Position numbers and translations under genes: made by a program
Assembly (NCBI GenBank): GCA_040901465.1
Contig: JBBDYN010000037.1
Span: forward strand, 30,307 to 94,306
Origin: JAUSIF01 sp040901465
GTDB lineage: Bacteria; Pseudomonadota; Alphaproteobacteria; Rhizobiales; Xanthobacteraceae
Length of the DNA stretch: 64,000 nt
Direction: 5' to 3'
In this document: piece after piece, positions 1-8,408 of the stretch
How positions within the stretch are numbered: position 1 is the first letter of the stretch
Layout of the letters: each line of letters starts with the position of its first letter
Notes under the pieces: generated by a model
Database searches by the model: none
The model's input: the letters and a program-made list of their open reading frames with translations, nothing else
What the model was told of the DNA's origin: nothing

Positions 1-982
1 CGACCACCATGGCCAGCGTGATCGGCAGGAACACCTTCCAACCAAGCCGCATCAACTGGTCGTAGCGATAGCGCGGCACCATGGCCTTCACCATGGCGAA
101 CAGGAAGAACATGAAGGAGACCTTGAGCACGAACCACACGATCCCCGGCACCCAGGTGAAAGGCGGCACCGGAAACGGCGGCAGCCAGCCGCCGAGAAAC
201 AGGATCGCGCCCATCGCGCACATGGTCATGATCGCCACGTACTCGCCGAGGAAGAAGAGAAGGAACGGCGTCGAGGAATATTCGACGGAAAAGCCGGCGA
301 CGAGTTCGGACTCCGCTTCCACGAGATCGAAGGGCGGGCGGTTCGTTTCCGCGAGCGCCGAGACGAAGAAGACGACGAACATCGGCAGCAGCGGCAGCCA
401 ATACCACTGAAACAGACCGTACGGGCCGTTCTGCGCTTCAACGATCTTCGTCAGGTTCAGCGAACCCGCGCACAGCAACACGGTGATGATCACGAAGCCG
501 ATCGAAACTTCGTAGGAGACCATCTGCGCCGCCGAGCGAAGCGCGGCAAGAAACGGATATTTGGAGTTGGACGCCCAACCAGCCATGATGATGCCGTACA
601 CGCCGAGCGACGAGATCGCGAAAATATAGAGAATTCCCACATTGATGTCGGCGATGACCCAGCCGGCATCGAGCGGAATGACGGCCCAGGCCGCGAGCGC
701 CAGAATTGCGGAGACGAGCGGCGCCAACAGAAACACGCCCTTGTTCGCGCCCGACGGGATGATGGGTTCCTTCAGCACGAACTTGATGAGATCGGCGAAG
801 CTCTGCAGCAACCCGAAAGGGCCCACCACGTTCGGCCCGCGCCGCAACTGCACTGCCGCCCAGATTTTCCGGTCCGCGAGCAGCACGTAGGCGACGAAGA
901 CGAGCAGCGCCACGAGCAGCGCCAGGCTCTGCCCGACGATGATCAGGAGCGGAAGCACGTAGTCGAAGAAGAACTCGGTCAT
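1..982 (-). CDS. nuoH: NADH-quinone oxidoreductase subunit H, 3' end missing
   Basis: Membrane subunit of respiratory complex I that joins the hydrophilic arm to the proton-pumping arm and forms part of the quinone site. The reading frame starts at the ATG at 982 (MTEFFFDYVLPLLIIVGQ) and runs off the left edge after about 327 codons, against a usual length near 340-350. The last visible residues, including RYRYDQLMRLGWK, are the conserved C-terminal loop of the family, so only a few codons are lost. It is the last nuo gene visible, 136 bp after nuoG and separated from it by a palindromic repeat. nuoI to nuoN would be expected to the left. Confidence 0.95.
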   Translation of the reverse strand, partial: MTEFFFDYVLPLLIIVGQSLALLVALLVFVAYVLLADRKIWAAVQLRRGPNVVGPFGLLQSFADLIKFVLKEPIIPSGANKGVFLLAPLVSAILALAAWAVIPLDAGWVIADINVGILYIFAISSLGVYGIIMAGWASNSKYPFLAALRSAAQMVSYEVSIGFVIITVLLCAGSLNLTKIVEAQNGPYGLFQWYWLPLLPMFVVFFVSALAETNRPPFDLVEAESELVAGFSVEYSSTPFLLFFLGEYVAIMTMCAMGAILFLGGWLPPFPVPPFTWVPGIVWFVLKVSFMFFLFAMVKAMVPRYRYDQLMRLGWKVFLPITLAMVV

Positions 983-1007
983 TGGCGCACACGCCGTCTC
1001 TTTATTT

Positions 1008-1086
1008 CCCTCATGCCCGGGCGAAGGCCCGTGCATCCAGCGCCGCGAACGCGGCTAGATGGCCGGGTCAAGTCCGGCCATGAGGG
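1008..1086. repeat. Palindromic intergenic repeat between nuoG and nuoH
   Basis: The outer arms begin CCCTCATGCCCGGG and end TCCGGCCATGAGGG and are near-perfect reverse complements. The core holds the GGCCGGGTCAAGTCCGGCC hairpin. The same kind of element recurs at 3741-3829, about 5979-6140 and 29226-29344. It would fold as a strong hairpin in the nuo mRNA. It encodes nothing convincing. Confidence 0.8.
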
Positions 1087-1118
1087 AGAGTGTTTCTGCA
1101 CGCGAACAAACATCTGAA

Positions 1119-3197
1119 TCACTCCGCCGCCTCCCGCAGCTTGCCGGCCGCGAGCGCCGAACATTCGGCCATGGTCGCTGAAGCGCGCGTGATCGGATTA
1201 GTGAGATAGAAGTCGGCGATCGCGGCGCGGAACGGCGCCTTGTCGATCTTGCCGGCGCGCGCGGCGAGCTTCCTCACGTCGCTCGCGTCCGCCAACGTGA
1301 TTTCGTCGATCAATGCAAGATTCGGATGCTTCTCGAACAGCGCGCGCCGCAATTCGGGAAGCGAGTCATAGCGGAGCCGCGCGCCGAGCGCGTCCGAGAG
1401 AGCGCGCAGGATCGCCCAGTCTTCACGCGCATCGCCCGGCGGGAACGCGGCGCGGTTCGCCATCTGCGGCCGGCCTTCGGTGTTCACGTAGATCGCGGAC
1501 TTCTCGGTATACGCGGCGCCCGGCAGGATGACATCGGCACGGTGGGTACCGCGGTCTCCGTGCGTGCCGAGATAGACGACGAATGCCCCGTCCGGCACTT
1601 CAATCTCGTCCGCGCCAAGGAGGAACAGCACATCGAGCACTCCCGACTGCAACATGCTGGCGACGTCGAGCCCGCCCTTTTCCGGCACCGCACCGACGTC
1701 AAGCGCGCCGACGCGCGAGGCCGCCGTGTGCAGCACCGAGAAACCGTTCCAGTCGTCCGTGAGCATCCCGCGCTCGACCGCGATCCTCGCCGCGAGCGAA
1801 AGCATCGCCTCGCCGTCGGGCCGCGCGAGCGCGCCCTGGCCGACGATCAGCATCGGCCGCTCGGCCTTCTTCAGCACATCGCTGAACGGATGGCTGCCGG
1901 TCGCAATCTCATTGAGGGTTTCCGGCCCCGCGCCGAGATAGTGCGAAGCATAGGTGAGGTCGGCCGGCTCGCCGATCGTTCCGACCTCGAATGTGCCGCG
2001 CAGCCAGCGCTTGCGGATGCGCGCGTTGAGCACCGCCGCCTCGCGCCGCGGATTGGCGCCGACGAGCAGCAGCGCGCCCGCGTTTTCGATCCCGGCAATT
2101 CCCGCATTGAAAAGATAGCTCGCCCGGCCGAGCGCAGGATCGAGTGCAGCGCCATCCTGCCGACAATCGAGGTTCGGCGAGCCCAAGCGTCCGATCAAGT
2201 CCTTGATGGAAAAGGCTTCTTCGACGCTGGCGAGATCGCCGACGATCGCCCCGATCCGGCCCGCGTCCGCGCGTTTCACCCGCTCCGCAATCTTGTCGAA
2301 CGCCTCACTCCACGTCGCCGAGCGCAGGCGCCCGTTCTCGCGCACATAGGGACGGTCAAGCCGCTGCGTGCGCAGCCCGTCCCACACGAAGCGCGTCTTG
2401 TCGGAAATCCATTCCTCATTCACGTTTTCGTTCGTGCGCGGGAGAATCCGTTGCACTTCGCGCCCGCGCGTGTCGACGCGGATGTTGCAGCCGACCGCGT
2501 CCATTACGTCGATCGACTCCGTCTTAATAAGCTCCCACGGCCGCGCCTGAAACGCATAGGGTTTCGACGTGAGCGCGCCCACCGGGCAAAGATCGATCAC
2601 GTTCCCCTGCAGCTCTGACTTCATCGCGTGCTCGAGGTAAGTCGTGATCTCCATGTCCTCGCCGCGGCCGATCGCGCCGAGCTCCGGCACGCCGGCCACC
2701 TCGGTCGCGAAGCGGACGCAGCGCGTGCAGTGGATGCAGCGCGTCATAATCGTCTTCACGAGCGGCCCGAGATATTTGTCTTCGACCGCCCGCTTGTTGT
2801 CGGCGTAGCGCGAGGAATCCATGCCATAGGCCATGGCCTGGTCCTGCAGATCGCATTCGCCGCCCTGATCGCAGATCGGGCAATCGAGCGGATGATTGAT
2901 CAGCAGGAACTCCATCACGCCTTCGCGCGCCTTCTTAACCATCGGCGTCTTCGTATTGACGACCGGCGGCTCCCCCTTCGGCCCCGGCCGGCAGTCGCGC
3001 ACGCCCCATGCGCAGGAGGCGACCGGCTTGGGCGAGCCCACGAGCTCGACGAGGCACATGCGGCAGTTGCCGGCGATCGAGAGCCGGTCGTGGAAGCAGA
3101 AGCGCGGAATTTCAGCCCCCGCCGCCTCGCACGCCTGCAGGAGCGTGAATTCGGGCGGTACGTCGATCTCCTTGCCGTCGACGATGAGCTTGGTCAT
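1119..3197 (-). CDS. nuoG: NADH-quinone oxidoreductase subunit G
   Basis: Iron-sulfur subunit of the NADH-oxidising arm of complex I, 692 aa, the usual length for alphaproteobacteria. The N-terminal ferredoxin domain shows Cys34, Cys45, Cys48 and Cys62 for a [2Fe-2S] centre. A [4Fe-4S] loop with HPLDCPICDQGGECDLQD lies near residue 105, followed by CIHCTRCVRF. The rest is a molybdopterin-oxidoreductase-like domain that has no cofactor in this family. It lies 22 bp after the DUF3291 gene and is probably co-transcribed with nuoF upstream and nuoH downstream. Confidence 0.97.
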   Translation of the reverse strand: MTKLIVDGKEIDVPPEFTLLQACEAAGAEIPRFCFHDRLSIAGNCRMCLVELVGSPKPVASCAWGVRDCRPGPKGEPPVVNTKTPMVKKAREGVMEFLLINHPLDCPICDQGGECDLQDQAMAYGMDSSRYADNKRAVEDKYLGPLVKTIMTRCIHCTRCVRFATEVAGVPELGAIGRGEDMEITTYLEHAMKSELQGNVIDLCPVGALTSKPYAFQARPWELIKTESIDVMDAVGCNIRVDTRGREVQRILPRTNENVNEEWISDKTRFVWDGLRTQRLDRPYVRENGRLRSATWSEAFDKIAERVKRADAGRIGAIVGDLASVEEAFSIKDLIGRLGSPNLDCRQDGAALDPALGRASYLFNAGIAGIENAGALLLVGANPRREAAVLNARIRKRWLRGTFEVGTIGEPADLTYASHYLGAGPETLNEIATGSHPFSDVLKKAERPMLIVGQGALARPDGEAMLSLAARIAVERGMLTDDWNGFSVLHTAASRVGALDVGAVPEKGGLDVASMLQSGVLDVLFLLGADEIEVPDGAFVVYLGTHGDRGTHRADVILPGAAYTEKSAIYVNTEGRPQMANRAAFPPGDAREDWAILRALSDALGARLRYDSLPELRRALFEKHPNLALIDEITLADASDVRKLAARAGKIDKAPFRAAIADFYLTNPITRASATMAECSALAAGKLREAAE

Positions 3198-3218
3198 GTC
3201 AGTATTGCACTCGCTCCG

Positions 3219-3698
3219 TCACGCGCACCGCGCGGTCTTCCACAATTGTGCGGCCGGCAGGCTCTCCCATCCGAAGGCATTGTCGCTCTGCCCATGCTGC
3301 TTCAAGTGATCGAGACGTTCGATCGCTTCCTGCACCGTGGGCCGATGCCCGGCTGGAACCCACCACATTACGAAATACTGGCCCTCCAAGTGCTCGAACC
3401 ACTCGGTGCGGCGACCATAGAATCGCTTGTGCACTGTCTGCCAGACGAAATGCTCCAGCGCCTCCGCGCTTTCCCAGACCGACAGGTTGATCGCCATCCG
3501 CGGATCGCTCTCATAGGGGCGCGTGTCGGTGGCGTTGCCGCTGGCGTCCTGGTAGCGCCAGACGAATCCCGGCATGCGCTCGGCGAGGAGATTCACGAGC
3601 TCAAGGCTGTCGACGAAGTCGGCCATCCGCGGATCGCCCACCTCGTAGCGCAGGCGACCGATGTTGAGCTGAGCGAGATGACGTCCACTGTCTTTCAT
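3219..3698 (-). CDS. DUF3291 domain protein inside the nuo operon
   Basis: A 159-aa protein of the DUF3291 family, related in fold to antibiotic biosynthesis monooxygenases (dimeric alpha/beta barrel). Family signatures are LAQLNIGRLRYEVGDPRM at the start, MPGFVWRYQD, INLSVWES and the C-terminal WWVPAGHRPTVQEA. The start MKDSGRHL at 3698 is preferred. A longer frame reaching 3770 would begin inside a palindromic repeat (MDCRVKPGNDN is repeat-encoded). No enzymatic function can be assigned. Its place between nuoF and nuoG, same strand, 22 bp before nuoG, suggests co-transcription rather than a role in complex I. Confidence 0.85.
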   Translation of the reverse strand: MKDSGRHLAQLNIGRLRYEVGDPRMADFVDSLELVNLLAERMPGFVWRYQDASGNATDTRPYESDPRMAINLSVWESAEALEHFVWQTVHKRFYGRRTEWFEHLEGQYFVMWWVPAGHRPTVQEAIERLDHLKQHGQSDNAFGWESLPAAQLWKTARCA

Positions 3699-3740
3699 CG
3701 TCCTGTCCTCACTCCGCCACCCGCAACGGCTCCCCCAATT

Positions 3741-3829
3741 GTCATTGCCGGGCTTGACCCGGCAATCCATGGGGCCGTGCGACGAGTTGCGGATGCTGCG
3801 TGGATGCCCGGGTCAAGCCCGGGCATGAC
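3741..3829. repeat. Palindromic repeat between nuoF and the DUF3291 gene
   Basis: Left arm 3741-3769 and right arm 3801-3829 are near-perfect inverted copies of a 29-bp unit containing the palindrome GCCGGGCTTGACCCGGC. Between the arms lie 31 bp of unrelated sequence. It belongs to the same family as the repeats at 1008-1086, about 5979-6140 and 29226-29344. Confidence 0.85.
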
Positions 3830-3863
3830 GGGAGAGTTTGTGGCTCGCGTCTCTCTCATGGCC

Positions 3864-5168
3864 TCACTCCGCCGCCACGCGCACCGGCTCCGGGTGCGGG
3901 TTCGCGGAATATTGGTCGATGCGCCGCTCGATCTCGGGACGGAAATGCCGCAGGAGACCCTGCACCGGCCACGCAGCGCCGTCGCCGAACGCACAGATCG
4001 TGTGACCCTCGATTTGCTTCGACACGTCGAACAGCAGATCGATCTCGCGCTTATGCGCGCGTCCTTCGGCCATGCGCGTGAGCACGCGCCACATCCACCC
4101 GACGCCCTCGCGGCACGGCGTGCACTGCCCGCAGCTCTCGTGCTTGTAGAAATAGGCAATCCGCGCCATCGCCTTCACGATGTCGGTGGACCTGTCCATC
4201 ACGATCACGGCGGCGGTGCCGAGACTCGACTTCACCGACAGGCACCCGTCGAAATCCATTGGCAGCGTCTCGCACAGACCGGCCGGTACGAGCGGCATCG
4301 ACGATCCGCCGGGGATCACCGCGAGCAGATTGTCCCAGCCGCCGCGCACGCCGCCCGCGTGCTTCTCCAGCAACTCCCGCAACGGAATGCCCATCACCTC
4401 TTCCACGGTGCACGGCCGCTCTACGTGGCCGGAAATGCAGAAGAGCTTGGGACCGGTGTTGTTCGGCCGGCCGATCGAGGCAAACCAAGCCGCGCCGCGG
4501 CGGCAGATGTCGGGCACGTCGGCGATCGTCTCGACATTGTTCACGGTCGTGGGGCAGCCATAGAGCCCGACATTCGCCGGAAACGGCGGCTTCAGCCGCG
4601 GCTGGCCCTTCTTGCCTTCCAGGCTTTCGAGCAGCGCCGTCTCCTCGCCGCAGATGTAGGCGCCGGCGCCGTGGTGTACATAGAGATCGAAGTCGAACCC
4701 GGAGCCACACGCGTTCTTGCCGAGGAGATTCGCTTCGTATGCCTGGTCGATCGCCGCCTGCAGCCGCTCGCGCTCGCGGATGAACTCGCCGCGGATATAG
4801 ATGTAGCCGGCGTTCGCGCCCATGGCGAAGCCCGCGATCAGGCAGCCCTCCACGAGTAGATGCGGGTCGTGCCGCATGATCTCGCGGTCCTTGCAGGTGC
4901 CGGGCTCTGACTCGTCCGCGTTCACCACGAGATAGCTCGGCCGGCCGTCCGATTGCTTCGGCATGAACGACCATTTGAGGCCTGCGGGAAATCCGGCGCC
5001 GCCGCGGCCGCGCAGGCCGGAGGTCTTCACCTCGTTGATGATCCAGTCGCGGCCCTTTTCCAGGATCGCCTTGGTGCCGTCCCAGGCGCCGCGCGCACGC
5101 GCGCCCTCGAGGCCCCAGTCCTCGAAGCCGTAGAGGTTCTGATAGATGCGATCCTTGTCCGCGAGCAT
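3864..5168 (-). CDS. nuoF: NADH-quinone oxidoreductase subunit F
   Basis: NADH-binding flavoprotein subunit of complex I, 434 aa, full length. The FMN/NADH-binding glycine-rich loop GRGGAGFPAG is at residues 54-63. The [4Fe-4S] N3 motif ESCGQCTPCREG lies near residue 350, with the fourth cysteine in the downstream HTICAFGDG stretch. It starts at the ATG at 5168. It works with nuoE and nuoG as the electron-input module. Repeats lie on both sides (3741-3829 and 5183-5303), so it is spaced from nuoE by 172 bp rather than directly coupled. Confidence 0.97.
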   Translation of the reverse strand: MLADKDRIYQNLYGFEDWGLEGARARGAWDGTKAILEKGRDWIINEVKTSGLRGRGGAGFPAGLKWSFMPKQSDGRPSYLVVNADESEPGTCKDREIMRHDPHLLVEGCLIAGFAMGANAGYIYIRGEFIRERERLQAAIDQAYEANLLGKNACGSGFDFDLYVHHGAGAYICGEETALLESLEGKKGQPRLKPPFPANVGLYGCPTTVNNVETIADVPDICRRGAAWFASIGRPNNTGPKLFCISGHVERPCTVEEVMGIPLRELLEKHAGGVRGGWDNLLAVIPGGSSMPLVPAGLCETLPMDFDGCLSVKSSLGTAAVIVMDRSTDIVKAMARIAYFYKHESCGQCTPCREGVGWMWRVLTRMAEGRAHKREIDLLFDVSKQIEGHTICAFGDGAAWPVQGLLRHFRPEIERRIDQYSANPHPEPVRVAAE

Positions 5169-5182
5169 CAGAAGCTCTCCTT

Positions 5183-5303
5183 CCCTCCCTCTGGAAGGGG
5201 GAGGGTCGCCGAGCGACGCGAGGCGGGGGGGGGGCCACGTGCAAGCAGACCCCCACCCGGCTCGCCGTTAACGCGGCTCGCCACCCTCCCCCTTTCAGGG
5301 GGA
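5183..5303. repeat. CCCTCCC-type inverted repeat between nuoE and nuoF
   Basis: Arms CTGGAAGGGGGAGGGTCGCC near 5191 and GGCTCGCCACCCTCCCCC near 5275 are inverted copies around a centre rich in GCGAG boxes and a run of ten G at 5225-5234. This is a different family from the GGCCGGGTCAAG elements. Similar intergenic repeats are common in Hyphomicrobiales genomes (recalled, not searched). Confidence 0.7.
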
Positions 5304-5340
5304 CGGAAAACAGGAGATCGCCGCCTGCCTACAAACATCG

Positions 5341-5949
5341 TCACGCCTTTGCCGGCTTGAGCGTGGTTGGTCCGCCGACCGGCGCGGAGAATTGCCGGTC
5401 GATCTGCGGTCCGGGTTTCGGCGCCTTGCCCGCCGCCAGTGCGTCGATAATCTTCTCGAAGCTCTCCGGCGTCAGGTCCTCGTAATAGTCGGCGTTGATC
5501 TGCACCATCGGCGCATTTACGCAAGCGCCGAGGCACTCAACCTCGATCCAAGAGAATTTCTTGTCGGTGGAGACGTGATGCTCTTCGCCGATCCGACGCT
5601 TGCAGACCTTCTTGAGGTCTTCAGCACCGCGCAGCATGCAGGGCGTGGTGCCGCAAAGCTGTACGAGGAATTTGCCCACGGGCTTAAGCTGAAACATTGT
5701 GTAGAAGGTCGCCACCTCGAGCACGCGGATCTGCGCCACGCCGAGGAGATTAGCGACGTAGCGGATCGCAGGCTCCGGCACCCAGCCGCCGTGCTGCTCC
5801 TGCGCGCGCCACAGGATCGGGATCACCGTCGACGCCTGCCGGCCGGGCGGATATTTCTCCATCTGCTGCTTCGCCCAGACGAGATTCTCCGGCGTGAAGG
5901 AAAAGTCCTTCGGCTGGAGTTCGGGCGGCGCGAGTCGGCGAACGGCCAT
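5341..5949 (-). CDS. nuoE: NADH-quinone oxidoreductase subunit E
   Basis: The 24-kDa subunit of complex I carrying the N1a [2Fe-2S] cluster, 202 aa. The thioredoxin-fold cluster domain shows CGTTPCMLRG and CLGACVNAPMVQI, which supply the four cysteines. The C-terminal tail after the domain is the proline/lysine-rich extension often seen in alphaproteobacteria. Its ATG at 5949 overlaps a TAA as TAATG. That TAA ends a copy of the last codons of nuoD, so nuoE was probably once translationally coupled to nuoD before the repeat at about 5979-6140 inserted. Confidence 0.97.
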   Translation of the reverse strand: MAVRRLAPPELQPKDFSFTPENLVWAKQQMEKYPPGRQASTVIPILWRAQEQHGGWVPEPAIRYVANLLGVAQIRVLEVATFYTMFQLKPVGKFLVQLCGTTPCMLRGAEDLKKVCKRRIGEEHHVSTDKKFSWIEVECLGACVNAPMVQINADYYEDLTPESFEKIIDALAAGKAPKPGPQIDRQFSAPVGGPTTLKPAKA

Positions 5950-5955
5950 TAGCGA

Positions 5956-6184
5956 TCCACCTCCCCGAACACGATGTCATCCAATTTCGTCATGCCCGGC
6001 CTTGTGCCGGGCATCCACGCCTTTGCCAGTTGCACGAAAGTCGTGGATGGCAACGCAACTCGGGCTTGCCCGAGTTGCGCACTTAAATTGCCCAAGTCGG
6101 ATAAATCCGACTTGGGTGACAAGCCCGACCATGACGGGAGCGTAAATGGCACCCTCACCGGTCCACCTCCCCGAACACGATGTC
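5956..6184. repeat. Palindromic element flanked by a 23-bp duplication of the nuoD 3' end
   Basis: Positions 5956-5978 and 6162-6184 are identical over 23 bp. Both encode, on the minus strand, the final nuoD residues DIVFGEVDR followed by a stop (TAA at 5949-5951, TGA at 6155-6157). Between them lies a GC-rich element with several hairpins: GCCCGGCCTTGTGCCGGGC, ACTCGGGCTTGCCCGAGT and AAGTCGGATAAATCCGACTT. Its ends, CGTCATGCCCGG and GCCCGACCATGACGGG, match the other palindromic repeats. It looks like an insertion that duplicated its target and rebuilt the nuoD stop. Confidence 0.85.
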
Positions 6185-7342
6185 GATCGATCCCAGGATC
6201 GCCGAGACGTCCGCGAGCATGTGACCGCGCGTGAGAAAGTCCATCGCCTGCAAATGCGCGAAGCTGGGCGCGCGGATCTTGCAGCGATACGGCTTATTGC
6301 TCCCGTCGGCCACGAGATAGACGCCGAACTCGCCCTTCGGCGCTTCCACCGCGGCGTACACCTCGCCGGCGGGCACGTGGTAGCCCTCGGTGTAGAGCTT
6401 GAAATGGTGGATCAACGCTTCCATCGAGCGCTTCATCTCGCCCCGCTTCGGCGGCACCACCTTGTTGTCCTTCACACTGACTGGCCCCGCGCCTTCCGGG
6501 CTGCGGAGCTTCGCGATGCACTGCTTCATGATCTTGTTCGACTGCCGCATCTCTTCCATGCGGATCAGGTAGCGGTCGTAGCAGTCGCCGTTCTTGCCGA
6601 CCGGAATATCGAAATCGAGCTCGGAATAGCATTCGTAGGGCTGCGCCTTGCGCAAATCCCACGCTGCGCCCGAGCCGCGCACCATGACGCCGGAAAATCC
6701 CCAGGCCCAGGCATCGTCGAGCGAGACCACGCCGATATCGACGTTGCGCTGCTTGAAGATGCGGTTGTCGGTGAGCAGCCCCTCGATGTCGTCGCACACC
6801 TTTGGGAAATTGTCGCAGAAGACCTCGATGTCATCGATAAGCTTCGGCGGCAAATCCTGATGCACCCCGCCGGTGCGGAAGTAGGCCGCGTGCATGCGCG
6901 ACCCCGAGGCGCGCTCATAAAACACCATGAGCTTCTCGCGCTCTTCGAAGCCCCAGAGCGGCGGCGTCAACGCGCCCACGTCCATCGCCTGCGTCGTCAC
7001 GTTCAGGAGATGCGACAAGAGCCGGCCGATCTCGGAATAGAGCACGCGGATCAATTGCGCGCGCCTCGGCACCTCAAGGCCGAGCAACTTCTCGATCGCA
7101 AGGCAGAACGCGTGCTCCTGATTCATCGGCGCGACATAGTCGAGCCGGTCGAAGTACGGGATCGCCTGCAGATAGGTCTTGTGCTCGATCAGCTTCTCGG
7201 TGCCGCGATGCAGGAGCCCGATATGCGGGTCGACGCGCTCGACGACTTCACCGTCGAGCTCGAGTACGAGGCGCAATACGCCGTGCGCGGCCGGATGCTG
7301 CGGCCCAAAATTGATCTGGAAGTTGCGCTCGCCTTCGGCCAT
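6155..7342 (-). CDS. nuoD: NADH-quinone oxidoreductase subunit D
   Basis: The 49-kDa subunit of complex I, 395 aa, which forms the quinone-reduction site with NuoB. The chosen start is MAEGERNFQINFGPQHPAAHG at 7342; the N-terminal FGPQHPAAHG is the family hallmark. A longer frame to 7402 would overlap the upstream gene by 60 bp and adds a non-conserved glycine-rich stretch. HRGTEKLIEHKTY and the C-terminal GSIDIVFGEVDR are also conserved. The start codon overlaps by one base the stop of the thioesterase gene upstream. The 3' end is duplicated beyond the palindromic element next to nuoE. Confidence 0.97.
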   Translation of the reverse strand: MAEGERNFQINFGPQHPAAHGVLRLVLELDGEVVERVDPHIGLLHRGTEKLIEHKTYLQAIPYFDRLDYVAPMNQEHAFCLAIEKLLGLEVPRRAQLIRVLYSEIGRLLSHLLNVTTQAMDVGALTPPLWGFEEREKLMVFYERASGSRMHAAYFRTGGVHQDLPPKLIDDIEVFCDNFPKVCDDIEGLLTDNRIFKQRNVDIGVVSLDDAWAWGFSGVMVRGSGAAWDLRKAQPYECYSELDFDIPVGKNGDCYDRYLIRMEEMRQSNKIMKQCIAKLRSPEGAGPVSVKDNKVVPPKRGEMKRSMEALIHHFKLYTEGYHVPAGEVYAAVEAPKGEFGVYLVADGSNKPYRCKIRAPSFAHLQAMDFLTRGHMLADVSAILGSIDIVFGEVDR

Positions 7343-7773
7343 CAGCGCGCTCCCGCCACCGCCTCGGCCTTCTCGGCCACCCGGGCATTGAAGCGATCCC
7401 ACGCCACGACGAAACGCTCGTGACGCCCCTCGCCGATCAGATCGACGCCGTCATGCGCTTTCACCTTGAATGTGAGGCGGCGGCCGTCGACCGCCGTCAC
7501 TTCGGCGTCGACCGTGACCGTGAGCCCGGGCGGCGTTGCGGCATTGTGGCTCACGTCCACGTGCACGCCGACGCTGCCTTCACCCGGATCGAGGTGCGGA
7601 GCCATCAGTTGGATGCAGGTCCACTCCATCAGGCCGACCATGTAGCCGGTCGCGAACACCGCCGGCATGGACTGGAACATGTCCGCTTCCGGATAGAGAT
7701 GCGGCACCGTCTTGTTCTCGGGTACTGCATAGGAAAAGCGATGCGTGACCCCGGGCTTGAGTGAGGGCTTCAT
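7342..7773 (-). CDS. Hotdog-fold thioesterase (FlK-like) embedded between nuoC and nuoD
   Basis: A 143-aa single-hotdog protein resembling the fluoroacetyl-CoA thioesterase-like family. It carries VPENKTVPHLYPEADM, the helix segment PAVFATGYMVGLMEW, and VGVHVDVSHNAATPPG. The family hydrolyses acyl-CoA thioesters; the substrate here cannot be read from sequence. It overlaps nuoC by 4 bp at its start (ATGA) and nuoD by 1 bp at its end, so it is translated within the nuo transcript. No complex I subunit of this type is known, so its position is the unusual point. A housekeeping acyl-CoA function driven by the strong nuo promoter is the simplest reading. Confidence 0.85.
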   Translation of the reverse strand: MKPSLKPGVTHRFSYAVPENKTVPHLYPEADMFQSMPAVFATGYMVGLMEWTCIQLMAPHLDPGEGSVGVHVDVSHNAATPPGLTVTVDAEVTAVDGRRLTFKVKAHDGVDLIGEGRHERFVVAWDRFNARVAEKAEAVAGAR

Positions 7774-8396
7774 TCAGTCCCCTTCCCGTTCGCGGGCTTG
7801 TCGCCCTTCTCGTCGCCCGGCAGCACGTAATCCGTGCCTTCCCACGGCGAGAGGAAATCGAAATTGCGGAATTCCTGGGTGAGCCGCACCGGCTCATAGA
7901 CGACGCGCTTCAATTCGTCGTCCCAGCGCACCTCGACGAAGCCCGTGAGCGGAAAATCCTTGCGCAGCGGGTAGCCCTCGAAGCCATAGTCAGTCAGCAG
8001 CCGCCGCAGCTCCGGATGATCGCTGAAGAGAATTCCGTAGAGGTCGTAGGCCTCGCGCTCGAACCAGTTGGCGCCCGGGAAAACCCGACAGAGCGAGGGC
8101 ACCGGCGTTGCCTCGTCGGTCTGCACCTTGAGCCGGACGCGCAAATTCTGCTTCGGCGACAGCAGGTGATAGACCACGTCGAAACGCTTCTCGCGCGCCG
8201 GCCAGTCCACGCCGCAAATATCGATGACGCTGATGAACTGGCAACGCGGGTCCTCGCGCAGGAATTTCGCAACGGCGATGATTTTGCTCGCCTCGACATC
8301 GATCGTGAGCTCGCCGCGCTCGACGCGATAGCCGGCGGCGGCGTCCGCGAGCGCCTGCGTGACCTGCTCGCCGAGTTCGCGCAGCGTCTCTTCCAT
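7770..8396 (-). CDS. nuoC: NADH-quinone oxidoreductase subunit C
   Basis: The 30-kDa subunit of the peripheral arm of complex I, 208 aa. The conserved signature EREAYDLYGILFSDHPELRR is followed by GFEGYPLRKDFPLTG near residues 120-155. It is separate from nuoD, as is typical of alphaproteobacteria and unlike the fused NuoCD of enterics. It starts at the ATG at 8396, 12 bp after nuoB. The stop overlaps the thioesterase start by 4 bp. Confidence 0.97.
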   Translation of the reverse strand: MEETLRELGEQVTQALADAAAGYRVERGELTIDVEASKIIAVAKFLREDPRCQFISVIDICGVDWPAREKRFDVVYHLLSPKQNLRVRLKVQTDEATPVPSLCRVFPGANWFEREAYDLYGILFSDHPELRRLLTDYGFEGYPLRKDFPLTGFVEVRWDDELKRVVYEPVRLTQEFRNFDFLSPWEGTDYVLPGDEKGDKPANGKGTE

Positions 8397-8408
8397 GAAA
8401 ATCCGGCC

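Noticed and set aside
2628..4859. A 743-codon open frame on the plus strand opposite nuoG and nuoF
   Set aside because: Its product is arginine/histidine/alanine-rich with no family features and lies antisense to conserved complex I genes; it is a high-GC shadow.
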